Of a DNA stretch of 64,000 bases, positions 22,799 through 36,544 are shown piece after piece (position 1 is the first letter of the stretch; every line of letters begins with the position of its first letter). The DNA is from Malaya genurostris (taxonomy: Eukaryota > Arthropoda > Insecta > Diptera > Culicidae). The position numbers were made by a program, and so were the translations under genes. The stretch covers positions 128,208,650-128,272,649 of the forward strand of contig NC_080570.1 of NCBI RefSeq assembly GCF_030247185.1, written 5' to 3'. The notes beneath the pieces were generated by a model. It was not told where the DNA came from, made no database searches, and saw nothing but the letters and a program-made list of their open reading frames with translations.

Positions 22799-23729
22799 CA
22801 GGGTGATTTTTTAAGAGCTTGAGAACTTTTTTAAACAATAAAACGCATAAAATTTGCAAAATCTCATCGGTTCTTTATTTTAAACGTTAGATTGGTACAT
22901 GACATTTACTTTTTGAAGATAATTTCATTTAAATGTTGACCGCGGCTGCGTCTTAGGTGGTCCATTCGGAAAGTCCAATTTTGGGCAACTTTTTCGAGCA
23001 TTTCGGCCGGAATAGCCCGAATTTCTTCGGAAATGTTGTCTTCCAAAGCTGGAATAGTTACTGGCTTATTTCTGTAGACTTTAGACTTGACGTAGCCCCA
23101 CAAAAAATAGTCTAAAGGCGTCAAATCGCATGATCTTGGTGGCCAACTTACCGGTCCATTTCTTGAGATGAATTGTTCTCCGAAGTTTTCCCTCAAAATG
23201 GCCATAGAATCGCGAGCTGTGTGGCATGTAGCGCCATCTTGTTGAAACCACATGTCAACCAAGTTCAGTTCTTCCATTATTGGCAACAAAAAGTTTGTTA
23301 GCATCGAACGATAGCGATCGCCATTCACTGTAACGTTGCGTCCAACAGCATCTTTGAAAAAATACGGTCCAATGATTCCACCAGCGTACAAACCACACCA
23401 AACAGTGCATTTTTCGGGATGCATGGGCAGTTCTTGAACGGCTTCTGGTTGCTCTTCACTCCAAATGCGGCAATTTTGCTTATTTACGTAGCCATTCAAC
23501 CAGAAATGAGCCTCATCGCTGAACAAAATTTGTCGATAAAAAAGCGGATTTTCTGCCAACTTTTCTAGGGCCCATTCACTGAAAATTCGACGTTGTGGCA
23601 GATCGTAAGTCTATTCATGATGAAATGTCAGAGCATACTGAGCAAATAATAATGCATGAAAATCATAACCTCAAAAAATGTGAGCAAATACTAATGCATG
23701 AAAATCCTAACCTCAAAAAAATCACCTTT
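22799..23729 (-). mobile_element. DD41D (rosa-type) mariner, 931 bp, copy 1
   Basis: The short terminal repeats CAGGGTGATTTTTT and the inverse of AAAAAAATCACCTTT are flanked by TA (22797-22798, 23730-23731). Unit 7 of the array, at about 30768, shows the empty site ('cccttatatatacaag') and so proves the exact ends. The N-terminal half of the transposase is deleted. Confidence 0.85.
22906..23559 (-). pseudogene. DD41D mariner transposase, catalytic domain only (copy 1)
   Basis: The frame covers 217 residues with the first aspartate in FSDEAHFWLNGYVNKQNC, the second in FQQDGATCHTA and the third in SCDLTPLDYFLWGYVKSKVY. There are 41 residues between the second and third, the spacing of the rosa family. 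The C-terminus is complete. Homology extends upstream (DLPQRRIFSEWALEKLAENP) as far as an in-frame TAG at about 23612. The DNA-binding helix-turn-helix domains are absent. The copy cannot encode a whole transposase. The sequence is identical by eye to copy 2 at 27404-28057. Confidence 0.88.
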
Positions 23730-24268
23730 TATATACAAGAGCGGTAAAAATCAACGTGTTTTGTCGGTTACGTCACTTATACAATCATATTTCTGGAACC
23801 AAAAGTCACAACCATTTGATCTTCGAACTTGATCAATGGCACGACAGTAGCTTTCAAACAAGCCCAAGTTTGTTGAAATCGGATCAGCCATCTCTGAGAA
23901 AATCGAGCGCGTTCAAATACAACGCTTTTTGTCGGTTACGTCACTTATAGAATCATATCTCCGGAACCAAAAATCACAGCCATTTGATCTTCGAACTTGA
24001 TCAATGGCCCGACAGTAGCTTTCAAACGAGTCCAAGTTTGTTCAAATCGGTTCAGCCATCTCTGAGAAAATTGAGCGCGTTCAAATACAACGCTTTTTGT
24101 CGGTTACGTCACTTATAGAATCATATCTCCTGAACCAAAAATCACAGCCATTTGATCTTCGAACTTGATCAATGGCCCGACAGTAGCTTTCAAACGAGCC
24201 CAAGTTTGTTCAAATCGGTTCAGCCATCTCTGAGAAAATTGAGCGCGTTCAAATATCTTCGAAAAGTG

Positions 24269-24412
<144 letters not shown>

Positions 24413-24529
24413 TTTTCCGATCTCGACGAACTGAGTCGAATGGTATATAACACTATGGGTCTCCGAGGCTCCGTTCGAAAGTCGGTTTTTCCAGCAATTC
24501 TAATACCTTTCTATAGAGAAAGGCAAAAA

Positions 24530-25743
24530 GCCTTCTTAGTCCACTTAGTGAAATTTTCATATATCTTGAAAAATCACCATAGGGGGGAGTACATGAAATT
24601 TTCGAAATCGAAAAAAAATTTTTGATGCCAAAAGGCTTAGAATTGCATGAAACGTCGAGATTTAGTGTCATCTCGAAAAAAAAATTTTTTTGAAAAAATC
24701 GACTTTGGGACTTAGAAAAAATATGAAAATTTTTCTAAGTCCCAGAAAGTTGATTTTTTCAAAAAAAAATTTTTTTGAGATGACACTAAATTTCGATGTT
24801 TCATGCAGTTTTAAGAGTTTTGGCATCAAAAAAAATTTTCGATTTTGGAAATTCCATGTACTCCCCCCTATGGTGCTTTTTCAAGATCGAAAATTGTCAA
24901 ACCTTTACCACCGGGCAGCACCCCTTAAGCATGTCCGATTTAGGTCAAATTTTGCATGAAGGCTTTTTTCGAGGTGCTTGAACTTTTGAGCACTAGAACT
25001 TAACGAAAATAGAGGTGATCCCAAAATTTTGGCACCCATATATATATAAGAGCGGTAAAAATCAACGTGTTTTGTCGGTTACGTCACTTATACAATTATA
25101 TATCTGGAACCAAAAGTCACAACCATTTGATCTTCGAACTTGATCAACGGCCCGACAGTAGCTTTCAAACGAGCCCAAGTTTGTTAAAATCGGATCAGCC
25201 ATCTCTGAGAAAATTGAGCGCGTTCAAATACAACGCTTTTTGTCGGTTACGTCACTTATACAATCATATCTCCGGGACCAAAAGTCACAGCCATTTGATC
25301 TTCGAACTTGATCAATGGCCCGCCAGTAGCTTTCAAACGAGTCCAAGTTTGTTCAAATCGGTTGAGCCATCTCTGAGAAAATTGAGCGCGTTCAAATACA
25401 ACGCTTTTTGTCGGTTACGTCACTTATACAATCATATCTCCGGAACCAAAAGTCACAGCCATTTTATCTTCGAACTTGATCAATGCCCCGATAGTAGCTT
25501 TCAAACGAGCCCAAGTTTGTTAAAATCGGTTGAGCCATCTCTGAGAAAATTGAGCGCGTTCAAATATCTTCGAAAAGTGCACACACATACACACACACAC
25601 ACATACACACACACACACACACAGACATTTTCCGATCTCGTCGAACTGAGTCGAATGGTATATAACACTATGGGTCTCCGAGGCTCCGTTCGAAAGTCGG
25701 TTTTTCCAGCAATTCTAATACCTTTCTATAGAGAAAGGCAAAA
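24530..25743 (+). repeat. Array unit 3 (1.21 kb)
   Basis: It has a complete hairpin, a very short (TA)n (about 25039-25049), three modules and a short (CA)n. It is nearly identical to unit 6, which has the same length. Confidence 0.85.
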
Positions 25744-26794
<1,051 letters not shown>

Positions 26795-27296
26795 CCCTTC
26801 TTAGTCCACTTAGTGGAATTTTCATATATCTTGAAAAATCACCATAGGGGGGAGACATGAAATTTTCGAAATCGAAAAAAAAATTTTGATGCCAAAAGGC
26901 TTAGAATTGCATGAAACGTCGAGATTTAGTGTCATCTCGAAAAAAAATTTTTTTGAAAAAGTCGACTTTTTGGGACTTAGAAAAAATATGAAGTCCCAGA
27001 AAGTTGATTTTTTCAAAAAAAAATTTTTTCGGGATAACACTAAATTTCGATGTTTTATGCAGTTTTAAGAGTTTTGGCATCAAAAAAAATTTTTTATTTT
27101 GGAAATTTCATGTACTCCCCCCTATGGTGCTTTTTCAAGATCGATAATTGTCAAACCTTTACCACCGGGCAGCACCCCTTAAGCATGTCCAATTTAGGTC
27201 AAATTTTGCATGAAGGCTTTTTTCGAGGTGCTTAAACTTTTGAGCACTAGAACTTTACGAAAATAGAGTTGATCCCAAAATTTTGGCACCCTTATA

Positions 27297-28227
27297 CAGG
27301 GTGATTTTTTAAGAGCTTGAGAACTTTTTTAAACAATAAAACGCATAAAATTTGCAAAATCTCATCGGTTCTTTATTTTAAACGTTAGATTGGTACATGA
27401 CATTTACTTTTTGAAGATAATTTCATTTAAATGTTGACCGCGGCTGCGTCTTAGGTGGTCCATTCGGAAAGTCCAATTTTGGGCAACTTTTTCGAGCATT
27501 TCGGCCGGAATAGCCCGAATTTCTTCGGAAATGTTGTCTTCCAAAGCTGGAATAGTTACTGGCTTATTTCTGTAGACTTTAGACTTGACGTAGCCCCACA
27601 AAAAATAGTCTAAAGGCGTCAAATCGCATGATCTTGGTGGCCAACTTACCGGTCCATTTCTTGAGATGAATTGTTCTCCGAAGTTTTCCCTCAAAATGGC
27701 CATAGAATCGCGAGCTGTGTGGCATGTAGCGCCATCTTGTTGAAACCACATGTCAACCAAGTTCAGTTCTTCCATTATTGGCAACAAAAAGTTTGTTAGC
27801 ATCGAACGATAGCGATCGCCATTCACTGTAACGTTGCGTCCAACAGCATCTTTGAAAAAATACGGTCCAATGATTCCACCAGCGTACAAACCACACCAAA
27901 CAGTGCATTTTTCGGGATGCATGGGCAGTTCTTGAACGGCTTCTGGTTGCTCTTCACTCCAAATGCGGCAATTTTGCTTATTTACGTAGCCATTCAACCA
28001 GAAATGAGCCTCATCGCTGAACAAAATTTGTCGATAAAAAAGCGGATTTTCTGCCAACTTTTCTAGGGCCCATTCACTGAAAATTCGACGTTGTGGCAGA
28101 TCGTAAGTCTATTCATGATGAAATGTCAGAGCATACTGAGCAAATAATAATGCATGAAAATCATAACCTCAAAAAATGTGAGCAAATACTAATGCATGAA
28201 AATCCTAACCTCAAAAAAATCACCTTT
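27297..28227 (-). mobile_element. DD41D (rosa-type) mariner, 931 bp, copy 2
   Basis: It has the same length, ends and TA flanks as copy 1 at 22799-23729. Because the flanking unit sequence is shared too, this is a segmental duplication and not a second transposition. Confidence 0.85.
27404..28057 (-). pseudogene. DD41D mariner transposase, catalytic domain only (copy 2)
   Basis: It is residue-for-residue the same as copy 1, with the same missing N-terminal domain and the same upstream in-frame stop. The two copies are 4498 bases apart, the period of the higher-order repeat. Confidence 0.88.
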
Positions 28228-28766
28228 TATATACAAGAGCGGTAAAAATCAACGTGTTTTGTCGGTTACGTCACTTATACAATCATATTTCTGGAACCAA
28301 AAGTCACAACCATTTGATCTTCGAACTTGATCAATGGCACGACAGTAGCTTTCAAACAAGCCCAAGTTTGTTGAAATCGGATCAGCCATCTCTGAGAAAA
28401 TTGAGCGCGTTCAAATACAACGCTTTTTGTCGGTTACGTCACTTATAGAATCATATCTCCGGAACCAAAAATCACAGCCATTTGATCTTCGAACTTGATC
28501 AATGGCCCGACAGTAGCTTTCAAACGAGTCCAAGTTTGTTCAAATCGGTTCAGCCATCTCTGAGAAAATTGAGCGCGTTCAAATACAACGCTTTTTGTCG
28601 GTTACGTCACTTATAGAATCATATCTCCTGAACCAAAAATCACAGCCATTTGATCTTCGAACTTGATCAATGGCCCGACAGTAGCTTTCAAACGAGCCCA
28701 AGTTTGTTCAAATCGGTTCAGCCATCTCTGAGAAAATTGAGCGCGTTCAAATATCTTCGAAAAGTG

Positions 28767-28924
<158 letters not shown>

Positions 28925-29041
28925 TTTTCCGATCTCGACGAACTGAGTCGAATGGTATATAACACTATGGGTCTCCGAGGCTCCGTTCGAAAGTCGGTTT
29001 TTCCAGCAATTCTAATACCTTTCTATAGAGAAAGGCAAAAA

Positions 29042-30255
29042 GCCTTCTTAGTCCACTTAGTGAAATTTTCATATATCTTGAAAAATCACCATAGGGGGGA
29101 GTACATGAAATTTTCGAAATCGAAAAAAAATTTTTGATGCCAAAAGGCTTAGAATTGCATGAAACGTCGAGATTTAGTGTCATCTCGAAAAAAAAATTTT
29201 TTTGAAAAAATCGACTTTGGGACTTAGAAAAAATATGAAAATTTTTCTAAGTCCCAGAAAGTTGATTTTTTCAAAAAAAAATTTTTTTGAGATGACACTA
29301 AATTTCGATGTTTCATGCAGTTTTAAGAGTTTTGGCATCAAAAAAAATTTTCGATTTTGGAAATTCCATGTACTCCCCCCTATGGTGCTTTTTCAAGATC
29401 GAAAATTGTCAAACCTTTACCACCGGGCAGCACCCCTTAAGCATGTCCGATTTAGGTCAAATTTTGCATGAAGGCTTTTTTCGAGGTGCTTGAACTTTTG
29501 AGCACTAGAACTTAACGAAAATAGAGGTGATCCCAAAATTTTGGCACCCATATATATATAAGAGCGGTAAAAATCAACGTGTTTTGTCGGTTACGTCACT
29601 TATACAATTATATATCTGGAACCAAAAGTCACAACCATTTGATCTTCGAACTTGATCAACGGCCCGACAGTAGCTTTCAAACGAGCCCAAGTTTGTTAAA
29701 ATCGGATCAGCCATCTCTGAGAAAATTGAGCGCGTTCAAATACAACGCTTTTTGTCGGTTACGTCACTTATACAATCATATCTCCGGGACCAAAAGTCAC
29801 AGCCATTTGATCTTCGAACTTGATCAATGGCCCGCCAGTAGCTTTCAAACGAGTCCAAGTTTGTTCAAATCGGTTCAGCCATCTCTGAGAAAATTGAGCG
29901 CGTTCAAATACAACGCTTTTTGTCGGTTACGTCACTTATACAATCATATCTCCGGAACCAAAAGTCACAGCCATTTTATCTTCGAACTTGATCAATGCCC
30001 CGATAGTAGCTTTCAAACGAGCCCAAGTTTGTTAAAATCGGTTGAGCCATCTCTGAGAAAATTGAGCGCGTTCAAATATCTTCGAAAAGTGCACACACAT
30101 ACACACACACACACATACACACACACACACACACAGACATTTTCCGATCTCGTCGAACTGAGTCGAATGGTATATAACACTATGGGTCTCCGAGGCTCCG
30201 TTCGAAAGTCGGTTTTTCCAGCAATTCTAATACCTTTCTATAGAGAAAGGCAAAA
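29042..30255 (+). repeat. Array unit 6 (1.21 kb)
   Basis: Nearly identical to unit 3 over its full length, for example in the short (TA)n and short (CA)n. One visible difference is 'ggttgagcc' in unit 3 against 'ggttcagcc' here. Confidence 0.85.
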
Positions 30256-31492
30256 CCCTTCTTAGTCCACTTAGTGGAATTTTCATATATCTTGAAAAAT
30301 CACCATAGGGGGGAGTACATGAAATTTTCGAAATCGAAAAAAAATTTTTGATGCCAAAAGGCTTAGAATTGCATGAAACGTCGAGATTTAGTGTCATCTC
30401 GAAAAAAAATTTTTTTGAAAAAGTCGACTTTTTGGGACTTAGAAAAAATATGAAAATTTTTCTAAGTCCCAGAAAGTTGATTTTTTCAAAAAAAAATTTT
30501 TTCGGGATAACACTAAATTTCGATGTTTTATGCAGTTTTAAGAGTTTTGGCATCAAAAAAAATTTTTTATTTTGGAAATTTCATGTACTCCCCCCTATGG
30601 TGCTTTTTCAAGATCGATAATTGTCAAACCTTTACCACCGGGCAGCACCCCTTAAGCATGTCCAATTTAGGTCAAATTTTGCATGAAGGCTTTTTTCGAG
30701 GTGCTTAAACTTTTGAGCACTAGAACTTTACGAAAATAGAGTTGATCCCAAAATTTTGGCACCCTTATATATACAAGAGCGGTAAAAATCAACGTGTTTT
30801 GTCGGTTACGTCACTTATACAATCATATTTCTGGAACCAAAAGTCACAACCATTTGATCTTCGAACTTGATCAATGGCACGACAGTAGCTTTCAAACGAG
30901 CCCAAGTTTGTTGAAATCGGATCAGCCATCTCTGAGAAAATTGAGCGCGTTCAAATACAACGCTTTTTGTTGGTTACGTCACTTATAGAATCATATCTCC
31001 GGAACCAAAAATCACAGCCATTTGATCTTCGAACTTGATCAATGGCCCGACAGTAGCTTTCAAACGAGCCCAAGTTTGTTCAAATCGGTTCAGCCATCTC
31101 TGAGAAAATTGAGCGCGTTCAAATACAACGCTTTTTGTCGGTTACGTCACTTATAGAATCATATCTCCTGAACCAAAAATCACAGCCATTTGATCTTCGA
31201 ACTTGATCAATGGGCCGACAGTAGCTTTCAAACGAGCCCAAGTTTGTGCAAATCGGTTCAGCCATCTCTGAGAAAATTGAGCGCGTTCAAATATCTTCGA
31301 AAAGTGCACACACATACACACACACACACATACACACACACACACACACATACACACACACACACACACACAGACATTTTCCGATCTCGACGAACTGAGT
31401 CGAATGGTATATAACACTATGGGTCTCCGAGGCTCCGTTCGAAAGTCGGTTTTTCCAGCAATTCTAATACCTTTCTATAGAGAAAGGCAAAA
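30256..31492 (+). repeat. Array unit 7 (1.24 kb), empty mariner site
   Basis: It resembles units 2 and 5 ('gttgatcccaaaattttggc', 'ccctta') but lacks the mariner, reading straight through at about 30768. It is the last unit; single-copy-looking DNA begins at 31493. Confidence 0.85.
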
Positions 31493-31633
31493 ACATTCGC
31501 TCACGCTTCATTTTTAGTGAATATTAATTAAAATTTTCACAGTCCCTTTGAGCACTTTTCTCACCGTAAAAGCCACTCCGTACTGAACATGCAGTTCAGT
31601 AACAAATGGCTGACATCTGTCTTTTGCCTCTCA

Positions 31634-31949
31634 CTAAGGTTCCGCTTGCCGATAGCCGAACATTATTTCTTTTGTGCAGAACGTGTGTTCGCGATCTTTT
31701 ACTCCATGGTATTTATCCACAATGGCATGATGCCAAATTCGACCAAAGAAGAACGGAACATTTGTGTTGCTTGATAGGTACTTCTGCACATACATGTTCC
31801 GGTTGATAGTCATGGCCGCGATGTAAGGCGACACTTTTAAAAACCATTGGAACAGATGCACCCTTTCCTTTTTCAATTACCGTATCATGTTCCTGTCCAA
31901 GAAACAGTTTGGAATCAGTCTTGGTGAAGGTCAACGTCAGCATCTTCAT
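31634..31949 (-). pseudogene. Tc1/IS630-type transposase relic
   Basis: Minus-strand pieces in two frames read MTINRNMYVQKYLS and IKQHKCSVLLWSNLASCHCG. The latter corresponds to the common 'FWPDLASCHY' block around the second catalytic aspartate of Tc1-like transposases; here the aspartate is replaced by asparagine. Frameshifts and stops divide the rest. No terminal repeats were found. Confidence 0.55.
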
Positions 31950-32085
31950 ATACAGGTTCGTACTTCGAAGTCAACAGTCTGGCTGGTTTATTAGCTCGAT
32001 TGTAGACGACACTGGCCTATCTTCTCGATTTTTCCCGATCCAATTTCCTCGTTCTCAAAAGTTCTGCAAGAACTTATATTAGGGG

Positions 32086-32223
32086 GACGGGTTCAGTGTG
32101 TTCGGCAAGTCGATGGCTTTCCCACAGCCCAGCTGGGTTCGATTACCAACTTCCGCACATAGGATTAGAAAATATTTCTGGCTCGAGAGACGAATAATCT
32201 TAAGGTTAAAAAACGTGCTTAAT
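32086..32223 (+). mobile_element. tRNA-derived SINE (family 1), plus orientation
   Basis: 'ggcaagtcgatggctttccc' is followed by the B box 'gggttcgattacc', 'cttccgcacatagg', 'tttctggctcgagagacgaa' and 'cttaaggttaaaa'. The copy at 4350-4495 has the same order on the other strand. Confidence 0.65.
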
Positions 32224-34025
32224 CCACCTAGCAGTGAGATGATACCATTTTTTATCAATCCGTATGTGTTTTTCGCATGAATAATCTTCGGTGTTTTAGT
32301 TTTCATGATATTATTCTAATGTCCGTCGTTTTAAGTGGCCATTTGAGATTTTAATCACTCATTACTCTGTAATATCGAAACTGCAAATCGGATCGAATTT
32401 GAATCTAAAAGTGTAACAATAGATTAAATATTCCATGATATGTCGAAGTAATTTCCACTTTAGAGTTTAGGGTAATTTAAGGTACTTCAAGAGCCGGTAT
32501 GCAGGAACCAGCATAACCCAAACCGATTCGTATGGCCATATGATGAATAAATTGCAATATTTTTGAGTCCAACTTCAAAGCTTTTCGGGATTGTCATCTT
32601 TGAATTTTTGTTTCTGAAATTCGATTTGGCTTTTTTTGAGAAAACGATTGAGCTTTGGAAAACGATTCGATAATGGAACCGAAATTCGAAATTCGGTGTA
32701 GCCGAAATCAAACAAATTTGCCTGAGTAGCTGTATAGTTTACATTTGTTTCAAGATGTTTGAAAATCAATGTAGACATTCGCATCGTAGTGCGAATTAAA
32801 TTTGTGGGTGCCTTCCGAAACGAAAACTGAATACAACCGAAAATGAAATAAGTTTATTTGGTTATCGACTATATAAATCTGCTAACCAGATAAATCTGAT
32901 TAATTTATGTGAAATAGACATTTTTATACTAATCACCCTGTATCTCCGAAACCGGAAGTTGGATCTGACTGAAAAAAACAAGATGTTTTATAGAATCTTA
33001 AAAGTTTTCATTTGAATCTTAGATGATTCTTAGATTTCATTTGAATCTTAGATCGGTTCAGCCATCTACGAGAGTTACACAGTTTTAATTTCGTTTCACA
33101 TATCATCCTGTAGTTCCGGAACCAGAAGTCGGATCCAAATATAATTCAGGAACCTTGTTTGGGAGTATACGACTTTTCATATGAATCTGAGTTTGTAGAA
33201 AACGGTTGTCATCTCCGAAAAAAATTGAGTGAAATTTTTTGTCACACACGCATTTGTTGATCTCGACGAACTACTATTCGAATGGTATATGGCTGTTATG
33301 TTCTTCCAGCATTTATTGCTGTAAGTAGTTTAAATCAATATAATTATGGAATTGCTTTCAACTCGAAAATTCTGCCATCATCTGTTTTACATATGGCATA
33401 TTCGAACGATTATGTTGCCAAAAACGAACCGTGCTAAAATCAGTCCGAGGTAAAATATCATGCTGTACACAGTCTTCTGGGTACTTAGAAACAAATGTAT
33501 GTAACAGCATAAAACATCGTGTTTTATGTTGCTCCCAAGCATTTCGTTGTCAGACAGCGCCCAAAACTACACAAAAATTTCGATATCTCCGTTAAAAATG
33601 GACGGATTTTAACAATCTATGGCTTGTTGGATAGGTATTACCGTGCGGAATCTCTGTCTGATATATTCTGTGTTCAAGGTCAATTGTGACAGATACTGTC
33701 AAAAAAACTGAAAATTTTGACATAAAACTACATATAACTCAAAAAGTAAACATCCGATCTTAAAACCATTCAATAGCGTTCAGGGTGACGGGGAGACCTT
33801 TCATTTTGGACTAGTTTGATCAAAATCGGTCCAGCCATCTCTGAGATCTCGACCTCTTAGTTGACAATACACATACAGACACACACACACACACGGACAT
33901 TTGCTCAGTTCTTCGAACTGACTAGATTGGTATATGACATTCGGCGATCCGGGCCTCAGAAAATTTTTCTAAAGTTTGAGCGAATTCTATACCTATTTTT
34001 TATATTTATAAAAAAGGTAAAAAGG
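32224..34025. repeat. Degenerate unit-repeat pieces in otherwise empty DNA
   Basis: Fragments are recognisable at about 32222-32260 (A-end 'aatccacctagcagtga'), 32935-33300 ('ctccgaaaccggaagttgg', 'atcggttcagccatctacga', 'gatctcgacgaact') and 33560-34022 (modules, (AC)n, 'gaactgactagattggtata', end 'aaaaaaggtaaaaagg'). No gene is seen between them. Confidence 0.5.
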
Positions 34026-34029
34026 TGGC

Positions 34030-34726
34030 TGTGTAATGTCAGAGATGTAACCGGATTGACGTGAATACAAATAACATTTAATCGCTATCAATAAAGCATT
34101 ATATTAACTCTGGCGAGCGGCAAATACAGGTTTAAATTGGGGCCAAACAATAGGCATAATAATAATAATAAGTCCAACATCAACTTATGATATGAGCTGA
34201 TTTGTAGAATTTTCACGATCGTTGTTCAATTTTCGTTGGTTTTTGCTCCAATGCAAACGAACAGCAGCTGGATAACGCAATCGTTCGTGTTTGAAGCAAA
34301 ACTCGCTTTGCGAACATCCCACAGCAGAACTTCTTCTTGTGCTGATTGATTTAATACTGTAGTAATTTTTGTGAAAGGATTTCCTTTTACGTGATTTCGT
34401 TTGCAGCTTTTTCAAATGAGCGGTCCTAACAGCTCGCAAAGTAGCAACATACTGAATGTCGATGTTGATTATTTAATTTCGGATTTGCATATTTCAACAA
34501 ATGAAACATGCTGGCTTTATTTGCACTCATTTGGTGTGAGCTTCGCACTGCGAACGGTGCACTAAAATTTTTATTCATACTTCCGATTTGCATACTCCAA
34601 CAGATATGTAATTATTATAGTGCTTTTGTAAACATTTATAGGCCTTGAAAGGGTTGATTTGTAGAGCTTTCAAGGTCGCTGTTCACTTTCCGGTGTTTTG
34701 CTCCAAAGACCAGCAGCTGATATAAT
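34030..34726. other. Intergenic, nothing recognised
   Basis: Contains only a short (AAT)n near 34158-34170 and unremarkable frames. Confidence 0.4.
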
Positions 34727-34859
34727 ATGGGAAGGAAGATAGTACAAGAGACGGATTTCATATTTTGCGTAATGGTAGGATGCCAGATTCGGCTAAAACA
34801 GAGTGTCACCTTAGAGAGGCCGGATGACAGACAGCAGGCGCCGGCCACACCAAGAACTT

Positions 34860-35061
34860 CTTGGCGAATTTGTCGATTTTCTTCAGGCGAAAATTCTCCA
34901 GATCTGGCCCCCAGCGTCTATTATCTATTTCCAAACCTGAAAAGTTTTCTTCAGGGACAGAAATTTTCGTCATTGCAGAAACGGAAGCCTATTTTGAAGG
35001 ACTTGACAATTTGTTTTTAAACGGCATCAAAATGTTGGATGGGTCAAGTGTATCGCTCTAG
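34860..35061 (+). pseudogene. Mariner transposase relic (C-terminal part)
   Basis: Plus-strand frames read NSPDLAPSVYYLFPNLKSFL and QGQKFSS, then in another frame AETEAYFEGLDN and NGIKMLDG. These correspond to the block around the third aspartate (here replaced by Val) and the C-terminal 'ETEAYFE...NGIKKLE' block of mariner transposases. Confidence 0.7.
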
Positions 35062-35189
35062 ATAGAAATTATACTGAAAAGTTTTCACTATAAAAAATTT
35101 AATCGAATTTTTCTTGGTTAGGCCCAGGATATGTAGTAAGCTGCTGAAACGGAGTGAGACAGTGATTACACACTTCGTCCGGAAGTAGA

Positions 35190-35440
35190 TAAAGGAATTC
35201 CAATGGAAAGTGTTATCACATAAGGCTTACTCAGTAGATCTAGCCCCTTCAGATTACCCATTTGCGTCGATGGGACACGCACCCGCTGAGCAGCACTTCT
35301 AAGCTAATTTTAAAGAAGTTAACGAATAGGTCGATTCTTGCTTTGAACTAGTAGTGACGATTTTTTTTGCGATGAATTCACAAATTACATGAAAAATGAG
35401 AAAACTGTGAAGGAAAGGCGAATACTTCGAATAAACCACC
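35190..35440 (+). pseudogene. Mariner relic of the Mos1 (mauritiana) type
   Basis: The plus-strand translation has AYSVDLAPSDYPFASMGHAP, then AEQHF, the third-aspartate block peculiar to Mos1-like transposases. Degraded C-terminal motifs follow, ending near 'GEYFE' at 35435. In-frame stops and shifts are present. This is a second mariner subfamily beside the one at 7.3 kb. Confidence 0.7.
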
Positions 35441-35855
35441 ATTCATTGTCCTTATGTTACAAATAGTTGACTTTTCATGTTTTCGTTTATTTAAAGCTTA
35501 TATACCTTTTACTTTAGTGCTGAATAGAGCTGCTCTACTGCAACCCAGAGGGTGCAATTTGTATTGCACAGGGGATGTTGAAAAAGTATTCCTATATAGG
35601 AAGTACTTTTTGAAAGATTTTCAGCATGCTTAAAAAGTTACACAATCGTAAAAAGACTGGAGCCTAATGATGCACTGTCTAGTACAGTCTATTGCAAATA
35701 TGTTATTCCAACTAAAACTTTAAAAACTTCATAAATTTTTCCTAGAAAAGTTTATTGTCAAAACTATTCTCGCCGGCTGAAAGCGATTGCCCGTCACTAT
35801 TCTCTACAGCAACAAGAGTTTGCCGCAGGATAAAAAACGACCAACGACAGAATAT

Positions 35856-36544
35856 GTAGGGGAAACAGGGGCTAATTGGCCGAACGGCCGATTGGCAGAA
35901 TAGCTTTTCTGAAAATGCTACTATGCGCAGTGGCGATATCTATAATGATTTTGGTGGAGCATTAGGTCACCCACGTACCGACGTAATTTCAGGTGTTTCT
36001 GTGTTGTCGTTTGAGCAGGAGCACGTTTTTTCTGATGAGTAAATGTCTGAAAATAACAGACCTCTCCCCAAGGCTTTCAAGGTGGAGTGGAGCGTCAAGG
36101 TCTTGAATCCCGAATTAATCTAAAATTTTAACAATTCTCTAATAAAAGCAGCATTTGAGGAGTAAAAAATGAAACCAAGCGTAAGCGCGAACGCTGGTGG
36201 GGGAAAAGTTGAAAGAAAACTGAAAAAGTTCATCAATGCTGCCGAAACTAATTGCACAATAGTTAAAAAGACTCAAAAACCGAGAAGGGGAGTTTTTTCA
36301 CATACTTACATAATAGAAATGATGCATACCGACTTTTTTAACTAATGAAAACGTTTATTGATACAGCTGATGTGTTTCACATATTTTTCTAAAACTCGGC
36401 CAACTTACCCCGGCTCTGAGGTTAGTTGGCCGATTTTTTTCTCCGCATTTTATTATTAATAACTATTTTCCTGATTTTCATACAGGAAAGGATTACAGAA
36501 ATTCCGAAAGCGAAACTCGGCCAACTAGCCCCGGTTTCCCCTAC
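35856..36544. mobile_element. MITE, about 690 bp, G-rich terminal repeats
   Basis: The left end GTAGGGGAAACAGGGGCTAA and the right end ('ctagccccggtttcccctac') are inverse with few mismatches. Both continue into 'ttggccga'. An internal extra copy of 'ggccaacttaccccgg' lies at about 36400. There is no coding frame, and the target duplication is unclear. Confidence 0.6.
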
